This document shows positions 19,769 to 27,256 of a DNA stretch of 64,000 bases, in pieces. Where the stretch lies: assembly GCF_916700565.1 (NCBI RefSeq), contig NZ_CAKAKO010000002.1, positions 992,001 through 1,056,000 on the forward strand, written 5' to 3'. Every line of letters begins with the position of its first letter. Within the stretch, counting starts at the first letter, position 1. The position numbers were made by a program, and so were the translations under genes. This DNA comes from Xenophilus sp. Marseille-Q4582. Its GTDB lineage: Bacteria > Pseudomonadota > Gammaproteobacteria > Burkholderiales > Burkholderiaceae_C. The notes below the pieces were generated by a model. The model was given only the letters and a program-made list of their open reading frames with translations. It searched no databases and was not told the origin of the DNA.

Positions 19769-19794
19769 TATCGGTATTCCGCTTGCCGTGTCAA
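19767..19794 (-). promoter_or_regulatory. Leftward early promoter pL with operator
   Basis: On the minus strand TTGACA (19794-19789) is followed after 16 bp by GATAAT (19772-19767). The element ATCGGTATTCCG (19770-19781), almost the same as the one in pR, lies across the -10 and spacer, so repressor binding would block transcription. Confidence 0.7.
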
Positions 19795-19827
19795 CGGTTT
19801 TCCGATTTGGCGGTTATCGGGCTGCCC

Positions 19828-20358
19828 CTATGGGGCGAGCACGACGCGTACCGACTGTCCGTCCTTCACAGTGACCTGGCGGGCAAGCGTGCCACCCTGC
19901 GGCTCTGCTCCGTAGCGAGTCATGACGTTCCACTGCACATTTGTGATGACGTACCAATCGCCATCCTTCACCTGGGTGAATTCAAAGTTCCCCTGTGCAT
20001 CACAGTGCCCAGCTTTGCCGAGTGTCGAGAAGGCCGGAGAGGTGTTCACGAACTTGATGATTGGTGTTTCGTGAACGGATCGATAGCCGCCTCCTTCGTT
20101 GCCGAAGAATGCTGCGAACCACTTGCGCGCGTAGCCGGTAGCGGGATGGAGATCGACACGATTCCCTGCGCAGGTGACCACGCCGCCACCAACTTGGCGC
20201 AACAGTGCATTGCCTTGAATCTTGCCAGCACCCGGCTCAAGCGCTGCGCGCGCAGCCTCCTCGTCAAACTGGCCTCCCATATCGACGGTGCGCGTAGGCG
20301 CCGCACAGCCAGCAAGCCCGACAAGTGCGGCAATGGAAAGGGTCAGAGCGAACTTCAC
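19828..20358 (-). CDS. Putative lipoprotein co-transcribed with the repressor
   Basis: 176 residues from a GTG at 20358 (TAGGAGAT 6 nt upstream). A short signal peptide ends in the lipobox LAGC (about residues 15-18), so the mature protein should be a lipid-anchored envelope protein. The rest is a small beta-rich domain (GKAGHCDAQGNFEFTQVKDG, DWYVITNVQW). It lies 16 bp downstream of cI in the same direction, so it should be made in the lysogen, as expected of a lysogenic-conversion or superinfection-exclusion gene. Confidence 0.75.
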   Translation of the reverse strand: MKFALTLSIAALVGLAGCAAPTRTVDMGGQFDEEAARAALEPGAGKIQGNALLRQVGGGVVTCAGNRVDLHPATGYARKWFAAFFGNEGGGYRSVHETPIIKFVNTSPAFSTLGKAGHCDAQGNFEFTQVKDGDWYVITNVQWNVMTRYGAEPQGGTLARQVTVKDGQSVRVVLAP

Positions 20359-20374
20359 TGGCTATCTCCTACGC

Positions 20375-21052
20375 TCAGGCGCGTGACTTGATCTTTTTGC
20401 GAGGGACCGGGTAGGCAATGTAGTACACCCAGTCAACCTCCTCGTCCTTGAAGTGCAGCACTACTGTGTCGTTGTACGAAGACAGACTCAGGCCGCCCCG
20501 CCGTGAGGCGAGTCGCTTTATCAAGGTCTCGCCAGTGCGCAGCCGCACGAGCACGTCGTCTTCCAGATCGACTTCGGTGCCTGGCTCCACAAGCGCGAAG
20601 TTCTTCGGCGTGTACTTGGGGATCATGCTGGGCCCTTCGACCTCAACCAGAAAGGCGTGCGGATCGCTGCTCAGGATGCCTGCGCCGACCTCTCCCGTAG
20701 CCCCCACCGGATAGTCGCCATCCGTCCAGATGACGCTGGGCATTGCTCCACCGTTACCTCGACCAACGACCGCCACCTCGCGCAACTTGGATGGGGCCAC
20801 CAGTTGGGCGTGATCCATTCCAGGTGGCCGGGCCAGCATCTCGCCTTCCCCAGTGGCCAGCCACGTAGCCCTCACGCCGCAGGCTTCTGCAAGTTGCGGC
20901 GTGAATGAAGACCCTTGGCCGGTGCGCTCGGCCTCGGCCAGCGTCGACTGACCCATACCCACAGCCTTCGCGAGCGCGGGCTGGCTCAGGCCTGCGTGCA
21001 GGCGTGCTTCGCGCAGGCGCGCGCCGAAGGGGGTGCGATCAGTTTCTCTCAC
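20375..21052 (-). CDS. cI: CI-like repressor (XRE HTH plus S24 domain)
   Basis: 225 residues from the GTG at 21052. An N-terminal HTH (RLREARLHAGLSQPALAKAV, then GMGQSTLAEAE) is followed by a LexA/S24 domain with the Ser in VEGPSMIPKY and the Lys in GETLIKRLA, the pair used for RecA-stimulated self-cleavage; an Ala-Gly bond lies in GEVGAGIL. No ribosome site precedes the GTG, so maintenance transcription may be leaderless. Longer in-frame starts (to 21166) would overlap the cro-like gene and the operators and are unlikely. Confidence 0.85.
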   Translation of the reverse strand: MRETDRTPFGARLREARLHAGLSQPALAKAVGMGQSTLAEAERTGQGSSFTPQLAEACGVRATWLATGEGEMLARPPGMDHAQLVAPSKLREVAVVGRGNGGAMPSVIWTDGDYPVGATGEVGAGILSSDPHAFLVEVEGPSMIPKYTPKNFALVEPGTEVDLEDDVLVRLRTGETLIKRLASRRGGLSLSSYNDTVVLHFKDEEVDWVYYIAYPVPRKKIKSRA

Positions 21053-21054
21053 AG

Positions 21055-21119
21055 CCGATAGGTTACCGATAGGGGAAATCGGAATGCCGCTTGCATAAAA
21101 ATCGGTATCCCGATAGAGT
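21055..21119. promoter_or_regulatory. cI/cro operator region with pR
   Basis: ATCGGTATCCCGAT (21101-21114) is an inverted repeat (ATCGG/CCGAT). Further half-sites are CCGAT at 21055-21059 and 21066-21070, and ATCGG at 21078-21082. Rightward TTGCAT (21091-21096), 17 bp, then TAGAGT (21114-21119) gives pR with the inverted repeat exactly in its spacer. The expected start is only a few bases before the cro ATG, implying a leaderless transcript. Confidence 0.65.
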
Positions 21120-21128
21120 CGCCATCCC

Positions 21129-21359
21129 ATGGACTGGCCCTCAATCATTTCATCGCTCCAAGGCAAGGACTTGACTCACTCGCAAATCGCCAAGCTATGC
21201 GGGTGCGGCCAGTCCACCATCACGGATCTGCTCACGAGCAAGAGCAAGGAACCGCGCTACGCGCTCGGCCGCCGGCTCATCGAACTGAGCACGCTGGATA
21301 AGTCGGCTCTGAATCAGCTGCTGGCCAACCTCCGGCAGCCGGAAATGGCGGCTGCCTGA
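21129..21359 (+). CDS. Cro-like HTH protein
   Basis: 76 residues. A single HTH (DLTHSQIAKLCGCGQSTITD) fills most of the protein, as in Cro/YdaS-type antirepressors. It diverges from cI across the operators, the standard genetic-switch arrangement. No Shine-Dalgarno is visible. Its stop overlaps the next start (TGATG). Confidence 0.8.
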   Translation: MDWPSIISSLQGKDLTHSQIAKLCGCGQSTITDLLTSKSKEPRYALGRRLIELSTLDKSALNQLLANLRQPEMAAA

Positions 21360-21589
21360 TGCCGAGCCTTCGCCGCCTCCGCAAGCAGTCGCCGCGCCGC
21401 ACGGTAGCGCACCAACTCCCGGCGTTGCCGCTCATCACCTACGGCCCGCCCGTCTTCAACCTACCGGCCTTCACTGCCGCGCTGGAACAGGCCGCGCTTG
21501 AGTTCGCCCTCGGCATGGCCGCCCTGGTTGAACACGTTCAGGCGATGGCAGAAGCCCTCCAGGCCCGCAGGGAAGGGAGGCTGCATTGA
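21359..21589 (+). CDS. Hypothetical protein
   Basis: 76 residues; basic N-terminus then a helical Ala-rich C-terminal half (FTAALEQAALEFALGMAALV). It overlaps the cro-like stop by one base. No family is recognised. Confidence 0.6.
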   Translation: MPSLRRLRKQSPRRTVAHQLPALPLITYGPPVFNLPAFTAALEQAALEFALGMAALVEHVQAMAEALQARREGRLH

Positions 21590-21915
21590 CTCATCGCCGC
21601 ACGTTCATGCGCCGCGCCCGCGCACTCGGAAGCCGTGCCGGCGCCGAGTGCCGCATCTGCGCGAAGCCCACGCGCAAGACGCCGCCCACCGATTCCAGCC
21701 GCAGCCGCGTCGAGCTGATCGTCAACACCGGCCGCCCGTGCGCGTCGGTCGTGGAGGTGATGGCCGTGCGCACCGAGGAATGCAGTTCGCCATCGGCGGT
21801 TTGCATGGGCGGAACGGGCTCGAAGAGGTACTTGGGGTTCGTCATGCCCCGCAGTTTGTCGGGCGCCTCGTCCCTTACCCATACGTACAGCAATTCGGGA
21901 GCAACGTTGCTATGA
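21586..21915 (+). CDS. Hypothetical protein (weak; antisense frame competes)
   Basis: 109 residues from a TTG with GGGAGG 6 nt upstream. The start overlaps the previous stop (ATTGA) and the stop overlaps the CII-like start (ATGA), both favouring translation. The N-terminal part has CRICAKPTRK. However, the opposite strand (21591-21845) also reads as a plausible 84-residue protein (MTNPKYLFEPVPPMQTADGE), and both frames share third-codon positions, so base bias cannot decide. Confidence 0.4.
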   Translation: MTHRRTFMRRARALGSRAGAECRICAKPTRKTPPTDSSRSRVELIVNTGRPCASVVEVMAVRTEECSSPSAVCMGGTGSKRYLGFVMPRSLSGASSLTHTYSNSGATLL

Positions 21916-22442
21916 ACCTCCGTGACTCTGCCCGCAGCCTTGCCCGTCGGATGCATGGCGGCATCGAAGCCTGGGCCCTCCGCGTCGGCAAGAACCCGGC
22001 TTCCGCTCGCCACGAGCTGGCCGGCAGCAGTGGCTACAAGCTGGGCCTGGAAGACGCCGAGCTGATGACGCAGTTCGCCATCGAGCAGAACGTCAGCGAC
22101 CCGCTGCAGATCCTGAACACGTTCGCGCGCAACGTCGGGGCGATGGTCGTGCCGCTCCCCGGCATGTACGAGACCGGCGGTTGCACGATGCAGGACTTGT
22201 CCAGTGCCGCGCGCGAGTTCGCGGAGTTCGTGGCCGCCGCCGCAAGCGCGACGGCAGACGGCAAGGTCAGCGCCAACGAGCTGGCCCAGGTCGATCAGGA
22301 GCTGGCGCACCTCATCGGCTGCGCCCAGCGCGTGCGCGCCACCCTGGCCGCAATGCATGAAGCCGGCAAGCCGACATCGGAGCGCAGCGTGGTCGAGTTG
22401 CCCGTGCGAGACACCATGGCCCGGCCCACCGCCGCGGCCTGA
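21912..22442 (+). CDS. CII-like phage regulatory protein
   Basis: 176 residues beginning MNLRDSARSLARRMHGG. The pattern (short helical start, GKNPASARHELAGSSGYKLGLEDAELM, then a helical C-terminus) fits the CII (CP76-type) regulatory family found after cro in temperate phages of Burkholderiales and Pseudomonads. It probably affects the lysis-lysogeny decision. Confidence 0.75.
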   Translation: MNLRDSARSLARRMHGGIEAWALRVGKNPASARHELAGSSGYKLGLEDAELMTQFAIEQNVSDPLQILNTFARNVGAMVVPLPGMYETGGCTMQDLSSAAREFAEFVAAAASATADGKVSANELAQVDQELAHLIGCAQRVRATLAAMHEAGKPTSERSVVELPVRDTMARPTAAA

Positions 22443-22564
22443 ACCCGTTTGGACCACGGCTAGGGCTGCGGGATAGCTACCCGCCCCGAAAAGCAGTTTG
22501 CCTTTCCTGCCTGCCGCTGGTTTCTTCTTCCCGAAAGGCGCCTTGCTCACGTTGAAAGGCATCT

Positions 22565-23134
22565 ATGACGCAGCAAAACATCCCGGTAGTGCCGGATCAC
22601 TGGCCCAGCGAATCGGCGCTCATTGCGGATCTCCTGGCCACGTTCCCAGGCATCCACGCGCGGCCGGCGCGCGAGTACGGCAGCGAGAGGTGCCAGCACG
22701 GTGTGTGGGTCGGCGGCGAAGCCCTCATGCCCGATGAGGTGCCGATGTTCTGCACATTCGCGTGCCCTGACCCGGACTACTACGACGGCTATGTGCACCA
22801 CGCCTTCATCGAATGGCTGGCGCAGCGCGGCTGGCTCATCGAGGAGTACGACACCGCCGTGTTCATGGTCACGTCGCAGGCCCAGGCGGATGAAGAAGAC
22901 GCGCAGCAAGACGAGCTTGAGGACCTACTCGACCAACGCCACGAAGCCTGCATCGTGCTGCACCGACTGGAGGCCGCCGTAGCCGCCTGCAGGCTCAAAA
23001 TTTCCCGCTGGGACGAAGCTGCGACGGCGCAGTGCCTGGAGGAAATCGAGCACCACAAGAAGCGACTGGCCGACATGCTCCAGACCCGGCGCATTGTGAA
23101 GCGTGATGGTCCAGGCGACGAAGCGCCGTTCTGA
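22565..23134 (+). CDS. Hypothetical protein
   Basis: 189 residues, acidic. A globular N-terminal half (FCTFACPDPDYYDGYVHHAF) is followed by a long helical, coiled-coil-like C-terminal half. No family is recognised. It lies between the CII-like gene and the replication genes; the 122 bp before it hold no gene that I can see. Confidence 0.7.
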   Translation: MTQQNIPVVPDHWPSESALIADLLATFPGIHARPAREYGSERCQHGVWVGGEALMPDEVPMFCTFACPDPDYYDGYVHHAFIEWLAQRGWLIEEYDTAVFMVTSQAQADEEDAQQDELEDLLDQRHEACIVLHRLEAAVAACRLKISRWDEAATAQCLEEIEHHKKRLADMLQTRRIVKRDGPGDEAPF

Positions 23135-23145
23135 TCAAGGTGTTC

Positions 23146-24102
23146 ATGAGCAACTTGGTGACGAATCTTTGCCGACCGCTGCGACTGCAGCCTGTGCGGA
23201 AGTGCGTGCTCATGGCGCTTGCAGATCGAGCGAACGATGAGGGCGTGGCGTGGCCATCCCTGGCATGGCTGTGCGAGTGGACATGCTTCAGCCGGAGGGC
23301 CGTCTGGAACGCCCTGGAAGACCTAGGAGCGACCGGTTTTGTTCACATCAACAAGATCCCTGGCAAGAACACCCGGTGCGAATTCGTGCTCGACAAGCTG
23401 CGGGAAGCGGCCGAAAACCCTGGCACGACGTGCACCAGTACCCATGCACCAGATGCACCCGGGGATGCACGACGTGCACCCGATACCGATGTGGAACCAG
23501 GGGCCAACGGTGGCACCACATGCACCAGTGCACCAGATGCACCGATGCACGACGTGCACCCCCACCCTGGCACGACGTGCACCAGTACCCATGCACCAGA
23601 TGCACCCGGGGATGCACGACGTGCACCCGATACATCCATAGACACCCTTAAGACATCAGAGAAGACAAATACCTTTTGCACCGAGCCGCAAGGCGGCGTC
23701 GATGCTGAACCTGTCGAGCTCGTTGCGTTGATTCCGTTGGTGAACGGCGAGGAGCATCAGGTGACGGCAGCCGATGTTGCCGAGTGGTCCCAGGCCTTTC
23801 CCGGCGTGGACGTGCGGGCAGCGGTGCTGCAGGCCAGGATCTGGTGCAAGGACAACCCGACCAAGCGCAAGACAGCGCGGGGCGTTCGTCGATTCCTGAC
23901 GGGGTGGATTGGCAGGGAGCAGGACCGTGGTGGGCGTAGGCCCTCAACGAGCGCGCAAGCCAGCCGGCCGCCTTCACTGCCCGAGTGGTGCCGTGCCGCC
24001 GGCTTCGAGAACGTCGATGAGGCGCACAACGCGATGTGCTGGGCGCACACGGCGCACCTGTTCCGCGACGGCAAGCGCATCCCGCAGGAGGAGCCCGCGT
24101 GA
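23146..24102 (+). CDS. O-like replication initiator with internal iterons
   Basis: 318 residues from the ATG at 23146 (AAGG 5 nt upstream). The N-terminal winged-helix domain (LQPVRKCVLMALADRANDEG, then VAWPSLAWLCEWTCFSRRAV) is that of phage replication initiators of the lambda O type. Residues about 91-163 are a repetitive Thr/Cys/Ala/Pro/Asp segment encoded by the iterons described separately. The C-terminal region (about 200-318) probably contacts the helicase. The stop overlaps the primase-helicase start (GTGA). Confidence 0.8.
   Translation: MSNLVTNLCRPLRLQPVRKCVLMALADRANDEGVAWPSLAWLCEWTCFSRRAVWNALEDLGATGFVHINKIPGKNTRCEFVLDKLREAAENPGTTCTSTHAPDAPGDARRAPDTDVEPGANGGTTCTSAPDAPMHDVHPHPGTTCTSTHAPDAPGDARRAPDTSIDTLKTSEKTNTFCTEPQGGVDAEPVELVALIPLVNGEEHQVTAADVAEWSQAFPGVDVRAAVLQARIWCKDNPTKRKTARGVRRFLTGWIGREQDRGGRRPSTSAQASRPPSLPEWCRAAGFENVDEAHNAMCWAHTAHLFRDGKRIPQEEPA
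23417..23633. repeat. Iteron block, probable phage replication origin
   Basis: A 70-bp unit occurs identically at 23417-23486 and 23564-23633, with a diverged partial copy at 23511-23561. The 11-bp palindrome GCACGACGTGC occurs five times (23423, 23467, 23547, 23570, 23614). An A/T-richer stretch follows (about 23630-23685), a candidate unwinding element. Lambda places its origin inside gene O in the same way. Confidence 0.75.
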
Positions 24103-25934
24103 ACGCTGGGGAGTTGAAAGGCTTGCTGGCGCAGAAGGCGGCCGAGATCGCTCAGCACTTGCTGCCGAAGGGCAAGAAGGTCGGGAGCGAGTGGAAAGCC
24201 GGGAACACGCTGGGGGAGGAAGGTACGAGCCTGTCCGTCCGGCTTACCGGCGAGAAGGCGGGTGTGTGGAAGGACTTCGCCAGCGGCGAGAGCGGCGACC
24301 TCATCGACCTGTGGATGGCGTCGCGCGGCCTGTCTCTGGTGGAGGCCATCAAGGACATCAAACGGCACCTCGGCATCCGGGATGAGCCCATCAAGCCGCC
24401 GACAAAGACCTACCGCAAGCCGGAGCGGCCGAAGTGCCAGGCCCCGAAAGCGCGGGTGTACGAGTGGCTGAAGGCCCGGGGTCTGACCGACGAGACGCTC
24501 AAGGCCTTCAAGGTGGGCGAGCAGTTGCGCGACGGCAAGGCGTATTGCGTGTTCCCGTTCCTCGATGAGGCCGGCGAACTGGTCAACGTCAAGCGCCGGA
24601 ACATCGACGACAAGAAGGAGCAGACCCAAGAGGGCGGCGCAGCGCCGTGCCTGTTCGGTTGGCACCTGATCGATCCCAATGCACGTCAGATCGTCATCTG
24701 CGAGGGCGAGATCGACGCCATGTCGCTGCACCAATGCGGCATCGCCGCGCTGTCGGCGAACCAAGGCGCGGGAGCGCACCAATGGATCGAAACCGACTGG
24801 GACCGCCTGGAGCGCTTCGACGACATCCTCGTCTGCTACGACAACGATGGGCCGGGCGACAAGGGCGCGAACGAGGTCATCCAGCGGCTGGGGATCGAGC
24901 GGTGCCGGCGCATGCGTGTCGGCGCGAAAGACGCCAACGACTGGCTGCAGCAGGGCGCTGAGGCGGTGGATTTCCTGCACGTCATGGCTGACGCGAGGCC
25001 GCTGGACCCCGACGAGCTGCGCAGCGCCAACGACTTCACGCAGGCGGTCGAGGATCTGTTCCATCCGCCCGCCGGGGCGCCTGCACTGCCGGCCCTCTAC
25101 ATCGACCAGCGCCTCGACTGGTTCCAGTTCCGGGATGGCGAGTACACGGCGTGGACGGGCTGGAACGGGCACGGCAAGAGCCTGGTCATTGACCAGATCC
25201 TCTTGGGCTTGGTCAAGCAAGGGCAGAAGGTCGCTGTGTTCTCTGGCGAGTTGCCGCCAGCCATCCACCTGCAGCGGGTCCACCGCCAAGCCTCTGGCCT
25301 GGCCAAGCCCGCACGGGCCTACATCCGGGCCATCGGGGCATGGCTTCATCACCGGTTCTGGCTGTTCGATGTGGTGGGCACTGCGAAGCTGGACAGGCTG
25401 CTGGAAGTGTTCACCTACGCGGCCCGGCGGCACGGGGTCAAGCATTTCGTCATCGACTCGCTGATGATGATCGACGTGCCCATCGACGGTCCCGGGGCCT
25501 TGTCTGCGCAGCGCAAGGCCGTCCAGCGCATCACGGCATTCGCCAAGCAGTTCCGGGTGCATGTCCATCTCGTCGCACACCCCCGCAAAGGCGATGAGAG
25601 CAAGCGATCCGTCAAGGCCGAAGTGGCCGGCAGCGGCGACATCGTGAATGCGGCCGACAACATCTTCAGCGTCTGGCGTCGCAAGAAGGAGCCCGCTCCC
25701 CTGGACCCCAACGACCCGGAATGCGTCGAGGAGTGGGAGAAGGAGCGTGACAAGCCCGACGCGGAGGTGGTGCTGTTCAAGCAGCGCTACGGCGGCTACC
25801 AGGACTACACGCTCCGGCTCTGGTTCGATCCCGAGTGCATGCAGTACCGCACCAGCCTGCGCAAGTACGCGCTGAGCTTTGTCCCGTTCTCCACTGAGGA
25901 GGAAATCCCCCATGAACCTGACCATGCTGAATGA
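24099..25934 (+). CDS. Primase-helicase (TOPRIM plus RecA-fold helicase)
   Basis: 611 residues from the GTG at 24099 (AGGAGGAG upstream, GTGA overlap with the initiator gene). The TOPRIM domain shows CEGEIDAMSL (about 201-210) and YDNDGPGD (247-254), the acidic residues for metal binding. The helicase domain has Walker A GWNGHGKS (354-361) and Walker B HFVIDSLMMID (about 449-459). The order matches T7 gp4-type enzymes, with the N-terminal zinc-binding part reduced. It should load at the iteron origin next door. Confidence 0.9.
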   Translation: MNAGELKGLLAQKAAEIAQHLLPKGKKVGSEWKAGNTLGEEGTSLSVRLTGEKAGVWKDFASGESGDLIDLWMASRGLSLVEAIKDIKRHLGIRDEPIKPPTKTYRKPERPKCQAPKARVYEWLKARGLTDETLKAFKVGEQLRDGKAYCVFPFLDEAGELVNVKRRNIDDKKEQTQEGGAAPCLFGWHLIDPNARQIVICEGEIDAMSLHQCGIAALSANQGAGAHQWIETDWDRLERFDDILVCYDNDGPGDKGANEVIQRLGIERCRRMRVGAKDANDWLQQGAEAVDFLHVMADARPLDPDELRSANDFTQAVEDLFHPPAGAPALPALYIDQRLDWFQFRDGEYTAWTGWNGHGKSLVIDQILLGLVKQGQKVAVFSGELPPAIHLQRVHRQASGLAKPARAYIRAIGAWLHHRFWLFDVVGTAKLDRLLEVFTYAARRHGVKHFVIDSLMMIDVPIDGPGALSAQRKAVQRITAFAKQFRVHVHLVAHPRKGDESKRSVKAEVAGSGDIVNAADNIFSVWRRKKEPAPLDPNDPECVEEWEKERDKPDAEVVLFKQRYGGYQDYTLRLWFDPECMQYRTSLRKYALSFVPFSTEEEIPHEPDHAE

Positions 25935-26214
25935 GCCCCTGGCGGGGGCCGTCGCCCCACTCGCTGTCGGTACGGTGGAGCTTCTGCCGTCCGATACCTG
26001 GGTGTTGCTCTGGAGCCAGAGCCAGAACGCCCTGCACGTCGAGCAGGTGGGCGACATGCTCCGGGCGAACCGCCGCGCCTACACCGAGGACCGCCGCATG
26101 GACTACGTGCCGCTCGTGTTCGGCAGCCGGGACGAGATCGACAGCATGGCGCGATCCGTCCGTCCGACGATTCACGCGCGCTGCGAGGCGCGACAACTGG
26201 AGCAAGGCCATTGA
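25912..26214 (+). CDS. Hypothetical protein
   Basis: 100 residues from the ATG at 25912 (GAGGAGGAAA upstream), overlapping the end of the helicase gene by 23 bp. Compact alpha/beta sequence without signal or membrane span. The function is unknown; its place between helicase and HTH gene suggests replication or regulation. Confidence 0.7.
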   Translation: MNLTMLNEPLAGAVAPLAVGTVELLPSDTWVLLWSQSQNALHVEQVGDMLRANRRAYTEDRRMDYVPLVFGSRDEIDSMARSVRPTIHARCEARQLEQGH

Positions 26215-26795
26215 GCAGCACCGCAGTCTTCAAGAGCGCCTCGCAGGCGCTGCACGTCAGCTACATCATCCAGAACATGCCGGCGACTTCACAGAGCCCT
26301 ACGGCTGCGGTCATCAACCGCCTCAAGCGTGAGCTGGCGCCCTGGGATGGCATCCAGACCGACCACACCGCGACCGTCAACTGGGGCAGCCTCAACCCGC
26401 TGGAGGTGCGTGCGCAATGTGCCCAGGTGGTCAGCATGGTGAACCACTTGGGGCATGAGGCCGAGCGTGCGGCGTGCCGTGCCATCTACGGGCACCAGGT
26501 CGAGAAGGCGAACGGCGTGCGCTCGATGGCCTCCTACCTTGAGCCGGTGATCGGGCGCGGCACCGACTTCTGCTTGTACGTGGCGTGGCACGTCTTCATG
26601 CGCCCCGAGCAGAGGCAGGGCGTCACGCAGCGCGACATCGCCGAGCAGTTCGGCGTGTCGCTGCGCACCGTGGAGGGCGACTGCAGCAAGATGCGCAAGT
26701 ACGGGGTAAGCCTGCACAAGCGCGCCCTGGATGGACTGACGGACCGATTCATGCGCGGGGGCCTCATCCCCGACCCGGAAGAAGTTGCTGTCTGA
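26211..26795 (+). CDS. HTH protein, possible late-gene regulator
   Basis: 194 residues from a TTG that overlaps the previous stop (TTGA). The C-terminal third has a sigma-like HTH (VTQRDIAEQFGVSLRTVEGD, then CSKMRKYG). It is the last gene before a series of intrinsic terminators and the packaging genes, the position of Q-type antiterminators and late activators. The late-regulator role is inferred from position only. Confidence 0.65.
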   Translation: MSSTAVFKSASQALHVSYIIQNMPATSQSPTAAVINRLKRELAPWDGIQTDHTATVNWGSLNPLEVRAQCAQVVSMVNHLGHEAERAACRAIYGHQVEKANGVRSMASYLEPVIGRGTDFCLYVAWHVFMRPEQRQGVTQRDIAEQFGVSLRTVEGDCSKMRKYGVSLHKRALDGLTDRFMRGGLIPDPEEVAV

Positions 26796-26809
26796 ACCTG
26801 ACTTACCCC

Positions 26810-26838
26810 TTGCGCAGTCTTGCGGGTTGTGTTTCAAT
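26810..26838 (+). promoter_or_regulatory. Possible late promoter
   Basis: TTGCGC (26810-26815), 17 bp, then TTCAAT (26833-26838): a moderate sigma70 match just after the HTH gene and before the first terminator, where a late promoter would be expected. Confidence 0.35.
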
Positions 26839-26866
26839 AACCCCCAAGCTGGCCACCAGCACACCC

Positions 26867-26899
26867 AAAGCCCGAAGGTTCACGCCTCCGGGCTTTTTT
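26867..26899 (+). terminator. Intrinsic terminator 1 before late genes
   Basis: AAGCCCG at 26868-26874 pairs with CGGGCTT at 26889-26895, with inner GG/CC pairs, followed by T6. It shares the 13-mer CTTTTTTCGTTGG with the second terminator. Confidence 0.75.
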
Positions 26900-26914
26900 C
26901 GTTGGGGCAACACA

Positions 26915-27127
26915 ATGCGGCTCATGGACTACAAGGCTCTTCTCAAGAAGTACGCAGGGCACGTTGCGGCCTGTGAAGGCGTGGACTTCATCGACTACGG
27001 CCGTTTCCAGGATGCCTCTGAAGGCAAGTTCACGGATGAGGACATCGCCGAGTTGTACGTGCTTTCGGGCATGACCCTCGAAGAGTTCGAGAAGGATCGG
27101 GCCGAATACAGGGCGCTCTTCGACTGA
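26915..27127 (+). CDS. Small acidic hypothetical protein
   Basis: 70 residues (MRLMDYKALLKKYAGHVAAC), helical and acidic, flanked by two related terminators. The ribosome site is weak (GGGGC). No family is recognised. Confidence 0.6.
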   Translation: MRLMDYKALLKKYAGHVAACEGVDFIDYGRFQDASEGKFTDEDIAELYVLSGMTLEEFEKDRAEYRALFD

Positions 27128-27144
27128 GCGACAGGCCAACACAC

Positions 27145-27175
27145 AGCCCGCACGGTTCGCCCTGCGGACTTTTTT
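27145..27175 (+). terminator. Intrinsic terminator 2 before late genes
   Basis: A stem of CCGC/GCGG type with a TTCG tetraloop (27156-27159), then T6. It carries the same CTTTTTTCGTTGG tail as terminator 1, so the pair look like copies around the 70-residue gene. Confidence 0.7.
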
Positions 27176-27207
27176 CGTTGGCGGTCGGCCGGCGCCGATG
27201 TCTCCTT

Positions 27208-27252
27208 GATCCGGCTTCGGATCTTGATGGCCCGCCTCGCGCGGGCCTTTTT
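27208..27252 (+). terminator. Hairpin and intrinsic terminator 3 before phage tRNA
   Basis: GATCCG/CGGATC (27208-27223) forms a tight hairpin with a 4-nt loop. It is followed by GGCCCGC (27229-27235) paired with GCGGGCC (27241-27247) and T5 (27248-27252), a standard terminator directly upstream of the phage tRNA. Confidence 0.75.
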
Positions 27253-27256
27253 CTTC

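Noticed and set aside
21053-21166. Longer N-terminus for the CI-like repressor
   Set aside because: It would cover the operators and overlap the cro-like gene; the HTH is complete from 21052.
23417-23633. Repeats considered as a CRISPR array
   Set aside because: Units of unequal spacing lie in frame inside a replication initiator gene, with palindromic cores and no unique spacers of constant length.
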